Assembly (NCBI GenBank): GCA_038244815.1 | Contig: JBBRTB010000047.1 | Span: 1-19,673, forward strand | Direction: 5' to 3' | From: DASVHS01 sp038244815 | GTDB lineage: Bacteria; Acidobacteriota; Thermoanaerobaculia; Gp7-AA8 | Length of the DNA: 19,673 nt | Shown here: positions 14,740 through 19,673 of the stretch, piece by piece | How the letters are laid out: every line of letters begins with the position of its first letter | How positions within the stretch are numbered: position 1 is the first letter of the stretch | Notes under the pieces: model-generated | Seen by the model: only the letters and a program-made list of their open reading frames with translations | What the model was told of the DNA's origin: nothing | Databases searched by the model: none | Made by a program: the position numbers and the translations under genes

Positions 14740-15849
14740 CTAGCAGCCGCTGACGTTGCTTGGCCCGAGCTTGGCCGCCTTGAAGCCCTTGCCCGTTGTG
14801 CTCTTGAGACCCGCGATCGCCTTCTTCCACAGATCGGTCCGGATCGACTTCGGGTCAGGCGCCGACTTCAGGCCGCCGTACTGGCGCAGGATCGCCCCGC
14901 CGCTCTTGAACACGCTTGCCGAGATATTCCCGATCTTGCCCGGCGACGGCCACATCGACTTGTTGATCTCGTTCATCATCCAGTTCTGCAAGGGGCGACA
15001 GAGCTGCGGCGCCACCTTGAGGGTTGAACTGACGCACGCGCTCGGATGATCTCGACAGTAGATCGCGCCGCGGAGGCTCGCCCGCACAAAGCGCACGGCC
15101 GTCCGCTGATTCTGAGCGCTCTTCAGCCAATCACTGTTGGCGATAATGCCATCAACCGTGAAACCGACGCCCAAGCTATTCGGATCGATCAGGCCGAGCT
15201 CGCTGGGATCGTGTCCCGCTGCGATCACCTGGGCAAACTCGTTGTAGGTCGTCGCCGATGCCGCGTCGACTTTGCCGGCGAGAAGCTGCGTCATGTCAAA
15301 GCTCTGCTGCACCGGAGTGATGTCCTTTTGCGGGTCGTATCCGACCTTGCGCAGCATCGCGTCAAGTTCGAGCGCCGAAGACGTTCCCGCCCATTGGCCG
15401 ACCTTCTTCCCTTTCAGATCCCGGATTGTGCGAATGCCGCTCTTCTTGAAGTAGACGAGACGGAACGCGTCGCGGCGCTGCAGCTGCGCAATGTAGACGA
15501 GGGGAATTTTCTGGTCTCGCGCCTGAATGACCGATCCGAGCGCGAGCACGCCGAACTGCGACTTGTTCTGGCCGACGAGAGGAACGATCGGACTGTCCGG
15601 ACCGCCGGGCTTGATCGTTACGTCCAGACCCTCCTTCTTGTAGAACCCCTTGTCCTTGGCGGCAAAGAAGGGCGCGAACTGCGCCTGCGCCACCCAAACG
15701 AGTTGTACAGACACGCGCGTCAGCTTCTTGGTACTTGTCGCCGCCGGACGCGCATCACTTCCCGCTGCGTTAGCGAACGCTAGAGCGACGAGAGCGACCA
15801 ACGCAAGGCCCGCCCATCGTAGACGGGGTATTGCACCACGGAGAGCCAT
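14740..15849 (-). CDS. ABC transporter substrate-binding protein, NMT1/THI5-like
   Basis: This 369-residue secreted protein starts with a basic N-region and a hydrophobic stretch (GLALVALVALAFANAAGSDA), a Sec-type signal peptide with likely cleavage near residue 30 and no lipobox cysteine. The mature part begins VQLVWVAQAQFAPFFAAKDK and continues GFYKKEGLDVTIKPGG, typical of the NMT1/SsuA-like group whose members bind hydroxymethylpyrimidine, riboflavin, taurine or nitrate. It captures the solute outside the membrane for the ABC permeases at 1391-3896. It is the first gene of the train, with a strong ribosome site (GGAAGGGG, 6 bases from the ATG) and a recognisable promoter, so it would be the most highly made protein. 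The 'WVAQAQFA' start favours an aromatic or pyrimidine-like ligand, but that is inference. Confidence 0.92.
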   Translation of the reverse strand: MALRGAIPRLRWAGLALVALVALAFANAAGSDARPAATSTKKLTRVSVQLVWVAQAQFAPFFAAKDKGFYKKEGLDVTIKPGGPDSPIVPLVGQNKSQFGVLALGSVIQARDQKIPLVYIAQLQRRDAFRLVYFKKSGIRTIRDLKGKKVGQWAGTSSALELDAMLRKVGYDPQKDITPVQQSFDMTQLLAGKVDAASATTYNEFAQVIAAGHDPSELGLIDPNSLGVGFTVDGIIANSDWLKSAQNQRTAVRFVRASLRGAIYCRDHPSACVSSTLKVAPQLCRPLQNWMMNEINKSMWPSPGKIGNISASVFKSGGAILRQYGGLKSAPDPKSIRTDLWKKAIAGLKSTTGKGFKAAKLGPSNVSGC

Positions 15850-15869
15850 CGTTTACCCCTTCCCGGTAA

Positions 15870-15885
15870 GGCGGGTAGTCCCGCC
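15870..15885. promoter_or_regulatory. Perfect palindrome GGCGGG-TAGT-CCCGCC, candidate operator or leader hairpin
   Basis: The two 6-base arms pair perfectly around a 4-base centre. The element lies just downstream of the predicted start of transcription of the minus-strand train and upstream of the binding-protein ribosome site. A regulator bound there would block initiation or elongation. In RNA it would form a compact GC hairpin near the 5' end. The GntR regulator in the train is one candidate to bind it, although GntR sites are usually less GC-pure. Confidence 0.4.
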
Positions 15886-15895
15886 GAGAAGAGGG

Positions 15896-15925
15896 AATAT
15901 AGTATATGACGTTTAGTTGGGTCAA
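15896..15925 (-). promoter_or_regulatory. Promoter for the minus-strand catabolic train
   Basis: On the minus strand a -35 box TTGACC (15925-15920) is followed after 18 bases by a -10 box TATATT (15901-15896). Both are close to the housekeeping sigma consensus, and the -10 area is notably AT-rich for this DNA. Transcription would begin near 15889, giving a leader of about 40 bases before the binding-protein ATG at 15849. It is the only good promoter I can see for the whole train. Confidence 0.6.
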
Positions 15926-15959
15926 GCCCACGAATGCGCATGTAAGGGAGCGTTAGGGA

Positions 15960-17435
15960 CTGCCTACCTCAGATATACCCCTGCTCGAGGCGGCCACGCT
16001 TCGTGATGCGATCCGGACGAAGAATCTGTCGCCGGTAGAGGTCATCGACGCCGTCGTGCAACGCGTCGAAGAACTTGATCCGCTGGTTCATGCCTTCTGC
16101 ACGTTTCTTCCTGACGCCGCGCGAGCCGATGCCAGGCGCCTCGAAGCGAAGCTAATGGCCGGCCGGACGCTCGGGCCACTTGCAGGCGTTCCGATCAGCA
16201 TCAAGGACCTACTTGCTCTCAAGGGCGTAAGGATGACCGCGGGATCGGTGGCGTACGCAGAGTTCGTTCCGCAAGAGGACGACGTCGTCGTCGAACGCCT
16301 AAAGGCCGCCGACGCGATTGTGCTCGGCAAGACAAACGTGTCGGAGTTCGGTTATGCCGCCACCGGTCATAACCCCCTCTTCCAGACAACGCGAAACCCG
16401 TGGAATCTGGCGCTGACGTCCGGGGGCTCGAGCGCAGGCTCAGCGGCCGCGGTCGCAGCCGGCATGGGACCCGTGAGCATCGGAACCGATGGCGGCGGCT
16501 CCGTGCGCATTCCCGCGAGCTTCTGCGGCCTCTTTGGCATGAAACCGTCGATGGGGCGGATTCCCCTTTACCCGAGCTGCCGCGACGAGCGCTACCCAGG
16601 GATCTCGAGCTGGGAGACGCTGGAGCATGTCGGGCCAATCAGCCGGACCGTTGCCGACAGCGCGCTCCTCCTTTCAGTCGTCGTCGGCCCCGACGACCGC
16701 GATCGCCACTCGTTGCCGGTACAGCCTCTCGACTGGCAACAGGCCGCGACCGGAGACCTGCCTGCGCTTCGCGTCGCCTACAGCCCCGACTGGGGCTATG
16801 CCAAAGTCGACCAGGAGGTTCTCGAGATCGTCGGTCGCGCGGCGAGAGTGTTTGAAGACGACCTAGGCTGCAGCGTCGACGAAGCGACGCCCCACTTCGA
16901 CAATCTCCAGGAGATCTTCTGGGGGATCGCGATGGCTGACAGCGACCTGGAAGGGATGCGCGCGCTAGCCGAACGGCGCGCATCGTTGATGATGCCCCAT
17001 CTCGTCGCCAGTCTAGAAGCACCCTGGACCGCCGAGGACTTCACGCGCGCGGGGATGGGGCGCAAGGCCGTCTGCAACGAGATGTCGCGATTCATGCGCG
17101 ACTATGACCTTCTGCTCACGCCAACCGTTGCTGTTCCGCCGTTCCCGATCGATCTACTCTCACCTGCGGCTATTGGCGACTTCCCTGCCGAGCCGCATGA
17201 ATGGCTTCCATTCACCGCGCCGATGAACCTGACCGGACAGCCAGCCGCGACCGTGCCCGCAGGCTGGACACGGAAGGGGCTTCCGGTCGGCCTACAGATC
17301 GCCGGTGGACACCTTGATGACGCGCTTGTACTTATGGCCTCTGCCGCCTTCGAAGCAGTCTCGCCGTGGAAGGATCGGTGGCCGCCGCTCGTGGGGAATC
17401 TCGCCGAAGGTGCCCCTTCGCGCGGTCGAAACTAA
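15960..17435 (+). CDS. Amidase signature family amidase
   Basis: This amidase signature hydrolase has catalytic Lys (PISIKDLLALKGV), cis-Ser in TSGGSSAGSAAAVAAG and the nucleophile Ser in GTDGGGSVRIPASFCG; counting from a GTG at 16056 these are Lys50, Ser125 and Ser149. These cytosolic enzymes split amides to acid and ammonia. The frame upstream of the GTG clearly encodes the conserved N-terminal helix (EAATLRDAIRTKNLSPVEV), so the gene must start earlier. No ATG, GTG or TTG exists between 16056 and the in-frame TAG at 15954; a CTG at 15960, 9 bases after GGGAG, is the best start and gives 491 residues. An in-frame ATG at 15906 lies beyond that TAG. It is divergent from the catabolic train and 36 bases before an aldehyde dehydrogenase. 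Confidence 0.9.
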   Translation: MPTSDIPLLEAATLRDAIRTKNLSPVEVIDAVVQRVEELDPLVHAFCTFLPDAARADARRLEAKLMAGRTLGPLAGVPISIKDLLALKGVRMTAGSVAYAEFVPQEDDVVVERLKAADAIVLGKTNVSEFGYAATGHNPLFQTTRNPWNLALTSGGSSAGSAAAVAAGMGPVSIGTDGGGSVRIPASFCGLFGMKPSMGRIPLYPSCRDERYPGISSWETLEHVGPISRTVADSALLLSVVVGPDDRDRHSLPVQPLDWQQAATGDLPALRVAYSPDWGYAKVDQEVLEIVGRAARVFEDDLGCSVDEATPHFDNLQEIFWGIAMADSDLEGMRALAERRASLMMPHLVASLEAPWTAEDFTRAGMGRKAVCNEMSRFMRDYDLLLTPTVAVPPFPIDLLSPAAIGDFPAEPHEWLPFTAPMNLTGQPAATVPAGWTRKGLPVGLQIAGGHLDDALVLMASAAFEAVSPWKDRWPPLVGNLAEGAPSRGRN

Positions 17436-17471
17436 CTGGCGGCGCCCACTGCCGAAGAGGAGCTGAGATCC

Positions 17472-18932
17472 ATGACAAGACTTGCTGAGCCGACGCTGAG
17501 ACCACCGTTCGCGAATTACATAGATGGCGAATGGCGGCCGAGCATAGAGGCAGACGTATACGAGAAGCGCAATCCAACACATCCCCACGAAGTCGTTGGA
17601 GAATTCCCCGCCTCAGAGAAGTCCGACGTTGATGCGGCGATCGCGGCTGCGTCCACGTCATTCCGTGCGTGGTCGGCGACACCAATCTCAAGGCGCGCAG
17701 CGATCCTCCAACGTGCGGCAGAGTTGATTGAAGCGCGCGCCGAGACAATCGCGATGGACATGACGCTTGAGATGGGCAAACCTTTGCGCGAGTCGCGAAT
17801 CGAAGCGAAACGCGCCGCCCAGACCTTCCGCTTCTTTGCAGGCCAGGCATGGAGCCCGTCCGGCGAGATCTACGAGCAGTCAGGCGGAGGCGCTGTTTAT
17901 ACGATGCGGCGCCAACTTGGAGTCGTTGGGCTCATTACGCCGTGGAACTTTCCCGCTGCGATTCCTGCGTGGAAGATCGCCCCTGCCCTCATCTACGGTA
18001 ACGCTGTGGCCATAAAGGTCGCTCAGGACGCGCCGCTGACCGGTCTCCACCTCGGAAAGTGTCTCGTTGATGCTGGCATTCCTCCTGGCGTCCTGAACAT
18101 CGTCATCGGCAGAGGCTCAGAAGCGGGCCATGCATTGGTCAGGCACCGTGATGTCGCAGCGATTTCTTTCACGGGTTCTGTCGCTGTGGGCGAGCAGGTG
18201 CGCAACGTGGCGACCGCGCAGGGCAAGCGCGTCCAACTCGAGCTCGGCGGCCAGAATCCTCTGATCGTCCTCGCCGACGCCGATCTCGATCGAGCCGTCG
18301 AGGCCGCGTTTGCGGGCGCATTCCTTTCCGCTGGCCAAAAATGTACTGCGACACGGCGTATTTACGTCGAAGATCGCATCTACAAGCCCTTTAAACAGCG
18401 GCTCGTCGCAAGGATCGAGAATAGTGTTGTGGGCGACCCGACGGACCCCGCAACGGAGGTGGGACCGCTCGTCAACGAACATCAGGTCGAGCATGTTCTA
18501 GACGGAATCCAACGAGGGCGATCTGAAGGCGGGACTATTGTGACAGGCGGAGAACGCATCGGCGCTGCGACATACTTCATCGCGCCCACGCTCTTCGAGG
18601 ACGTCGCCGACGCCGCATTTCTGTCATGCGAAGAGGTCTTCGGGCCCGTTGCCACGCTCTACCGATGTACAGATCTCGATGATGCACTCGTGCGTGCCAA
18701 CGCAGTGCGGTTCGGACTTTCAGCGGCGATCTTCACGTCAAGCCTCGCATCCGTGCGCAGATTCGTCCAAGAGATTCGAGCCGGAATCGTTCACGTAAAC
18801 TCGCAGACCCCAGGCGCGGACGTGCACGTTCCATTCGGTGGCATAAAGGGATCTGGTTACGGGCCTCACGAGCAAGGCCGGGCCGCCCTCGAGTTCTACA
18901 CCGACGTCATCACGGTCTATGAGGACACCTAG
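17472..18932 (+). CDS. Aldehyde dehydrogenase (semialdehyde dehydrogenase-like), altered cofactor motif
   Basis: This 486-residue ALDH superfamily protein has catalytic Asn159 (TPWNFPAAIP), Glu257 (QLELGGQNP) and Cys291 (SAGQKCTATRR). It resembles the alpha-ketoglutarate/succinate semialdehyde dehydrogenase group. The cofactor-ribose motif, normally KP(A/S)E, reads KVAQ (Lys182, Val183, Ala184, Gln185). Loss of the Glu that contacts the adenosine ribose usually weakens the preference for NAD+, so NADP+ use is plausible. It starts at an ATG with GAGGAG upstream, 36 bases after the amidase, and the two probably form one transcript. With the amidase it could turn an amide-aldehyde compound into a dicarboxylate, but no intermediate is evident from the sequence. 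Confidence 0.92.
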   Translation: MTRLAEPTLRPPFANYIDGEWRPSIEADVYEKRNPTHPHEVVGEFPASEKSDVDAAIAAASTSFRAWSATPISRRAAILQRAAELIEARAETIAMDMTLEMGKPLRESRIEAKRAAQTFRFFAGQAWSPSGEIYEQSGGGAVYTMRRQLGVVGLITPWNFPAAIPAWKIAPALIYGNAVAIKVAQDAPLTGLHLGKCLVDAGIPPGVLNIVIGRGSEAGHALVRHRDVAAISFTGSVAVGEQVRNVATAQGKRVQLELGGQNPLIVLADADLDRAVEAAFAGAFLSAGQKCTATRRIYVEDRIYKPFKQRLVARIENSVVGDPTDPATEVGPLVNEHQVEHVLDGIQRGRSEGGTIVTGGERIGAATYFIAPTLFEDVADAAFLSCEEVFGPVATLYRCTDLDDALVRANAVRFGLSAAIFTSSLASVRRFVQEIRAGIVHVNSQTPGADVHVPFGGIKGSGYGPHEQGRAALEFYTDVITVYEDT

Positions 18933-18967
18933 AGATCGGCGCCCCGAGCCCTCAACACGTGACAGCC

Positions 18968-18987
18968 CCGGTCCCGCCGCCGACCGG
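18968..18987 (+). terminator. Possible transcription terminator hairpin
   Basis: CCGGTC and GACCGG pair perfectly around an 8-base loop, 36 bases after the aldehyde dehydrogenase stop, followed by CTTGTTGT. It lies in the 105-base gap between convergent genes, the place where a terminator is expected. The T-run is poor, so an intrinsic terminator is likely but unproven. Confidence 0.4.
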
Positions 18988-19037
18988 CTTGTTGTCCGGG
19001 TGTGGGCCCTGCGCAAGGTTGTTAACGAACTCGAGGC

Positions 19038-19322
19038 TCAGGCCGTCATATCGTCGGCCCGGAGATACCGCTTCGGAATCTTCGCGACGTACGTGTACTT
19101 CGGGTTGACAACTTGAGTGCAGCGCGCTTCTGCGACCTGGCCGAGAAGCATCACCGCCTCGTGCTCGGCGAATCCGTAATCGTCAGCCATCCAGTACACC
19201 AGCTTTTCGACTGCAATTCGGAAGGCATCCTCGAGCGACCGAGCGCAGGCGACCGTGCCGATGTGGCTGGAAGTCTCGAATCGGGGCGTTAGGTCTTCGA
19301 GACGGTGCGCTGCTGTGACCAT
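19038..19322 (-). pseudogene. Acetamidase/formamidase C-terminal remnant
   Basis: The 94-residue frame reads TPRFETSSHIGTVA, then EDAFRIAVEKLVYWMADDYG, then EAVMLLGQVAEARCTQVVNP with a final KIPKRYL. This is the C-terminal part of acetamidase/formamidase (FmdA/AmdA family), which hydrolyses short amides. Full-length members are roughly 300-400 residues, so about the first two thirds are missing. The frame closes with a stop 11 codons upstream of the ATG, and no acetamidase N-terminus appears to the right in any frame I read. It is probably a decayed or truncated gene rather than a working small protein; a sequence or assembly break is possible. It is convergent with the aldehyde dehydrogenase. 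Confidence 0.6.
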
Positions 19323-19637
19323 TAGGCGACCACGGTCGCATACTCGAGCAAGGGCTCAGAATCATTCCGCGGCCCTGGCCACTGGCCGCAGAAACTCGAT
19401 GAAATGGCAAGTGCCTGTAGGAGTCTCTCGTGAGGTCCACAGATTCCGGATTCTCGGGCACGACCGCATTGTCACCTGTCAGCGGGCTGAGCTAAAGAGC
19501 GCGCCCAGTTTGTCCTGCGGCTCTCCAGCCGCGAGGTTGTCCCGTAGCTCGTAGAACTTGACGGCGGTCCCTCCGGCCTCGTCCGCTCTTGTTGGGAGCG
19601 TTCGAGGCGATCCGTCCAAGATCGAGGAGGAACCGCC
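19323..19637. other. Region of about 315 bases without a recognisable gene
   Basis: No frame here gives a protein I recognise. The plus-strand open frame across it is rich in Arg and Ser and looks like a shadow. On the minus strand a frame around 19400-19480 gives LTGDNAVVPENPESVDLTRD, which looks somewhat protein-like but leads nowhere known and has no good start. The segment sits between the acetamidase remnant and a new plus-strand gene, so it may hold degraded gene sequence. It also contains the hairpin at 19517-19532. Confidence 0.4.
19517..19532. other. Small perfect hairpin GCGGCT-CTCC-AGCCGC
   Basis: Six base pairs close a 4-base loop. There is no T-run after it on the plus strand (GAGGTTGT follows), so it is a weak terminator candidate. 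It could also be part of the leader of the gene starting at 19638 or the end structure of a mobile element. Confidence 0.3.
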
Positions 19638-19673
19638 GTGAAGGAGACAACCGTATCGCTCGCCCCGGCCGGG
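19638..19673 (+). CDS. Start of an unidentified gene, cut by window edge
   Basis: A GTG preceded by GAGGAGGAA with a 5-base gap opens a frame of 12 codons (VKETTVSLAPAG) to the window end. The ribosome site is among the best in the window. The peptide is too short to assign. Its style recalls the start of some actinobacterial IS1380-type transposases, which would fit the broken gene next to it, but this is a weak impression and I would not rely on it. Confidence 0.45.
   Translation, partial: MKETTVSLAPAG

Noticed and set aside
15046..15783. Plus-strand open frame (245 codons) antisense to the binding-protein gene
   Set aside because: Rich in Arg and Leu with no recognisable domain; its frame follows the codon bias of the minus-strand gene.
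19183..19461. Minus-strand 92-codon frame overlapping the acetamidase remnant
   Set aside because: Overlaps the better supported acetamidase frame and becomes Arg/Pro/Ser-rich with no family resemblance; only its first part looks faintly protein-like.
19558..19586. TTGACG as a -35 box for the gene starting at 19638
   Set aside because: No plausible -10 box at 16-19 bases downstream.
1..19673. CRISPR array, tRNA, rRNA or complete insertion sequence
   Set aside because: No regularly spaced repeats, clover-leaf sequences or intact transposase frame were seen on either strand.

Overview
The window looks like high-GC actinobacterial chromosome. Supporting signs are the GC-rich third positions, frequent GTG starts, an F420-type luciferase-like (LLM) oxidoreductase and dense ATGA/GTGA gene overlaps. 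A Thermoleophilia-type relative is my guess from protein style only; there is no rRNA or tRNA to confirm it. I see no CRISPR array or complete insertion sequence.

Layout. (1) A very long minus-strand gene train runs from 15849 leftward to the left edge. In transcription order it holds: periplasmic solute-binding protein (SBP); nitrilase-type N-carbamoyl amidase; hydantoinase/dihydropyrimidinase A; a small ferredoxin-like-fold protein; hydantoinase B; class III aminotransferase; carboxymuconolactone-decarboxylase-like (CMD-like) protein; EthD-like protein; aldehyde dehydrogenase; GntR regulator; family III CoA-transferase; LLM flavin/F420 oxidoreductase; ABC permease; ABC ATPase; second ABC permease; acyl-CoA dehydrogenase. 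After a 134-base gap comes the first 25 codons of what looks like ureidoglycolate lyase (AllA-type), cut by the window edge. Most junctions overlap by 4 or 8 bases. (2) A divergent control region at about 15850-15959 carries a good minus-strand promoter and a perfect GGCGGG-N4-CCCGCC palindrome. (3) A plus-strand pair follows, amidase then a second aldehyde dehydrogenase, ending near a hairpin. (4) The right edge holds a minus-strand C-terminal remnant of an acetamidase/formamidase, about 315 bases with no recognisable gene, and the first 12 codons of a plus-strand gene.

How it may work (inference). The SBP and the two-permease ABC transporter import a nitrogen heterocycle. Two paralogous hydantoinases open cyclic ureide rings, and the nitrilase-family enzyme removes the carbamoyl group. 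The class III aminotransferase then turns the omega-amino acid into a semialdehyde, and the aldehyde dehydrogenase oxidises that. The CoA-transferase and acyl-CoA dehydrogenase could carry the resulting acid into beta-oxidation-like steps. This is the logic of reductive pyrimidine/hydantoin degradation, but no dihydropyrimidine dehydrogenase is present; the F420/flavin-type LLM enzyme is the only candidate in the train for the ring redox step. The AllA-like gene, amidase and acetamidase remnant reinforce a theme of amide/ureide nitrogen salvage. The combination, with EthD, CMD and muconolactone-isomerase-like small proteins inside the train, is not a pathway I recognise as described.
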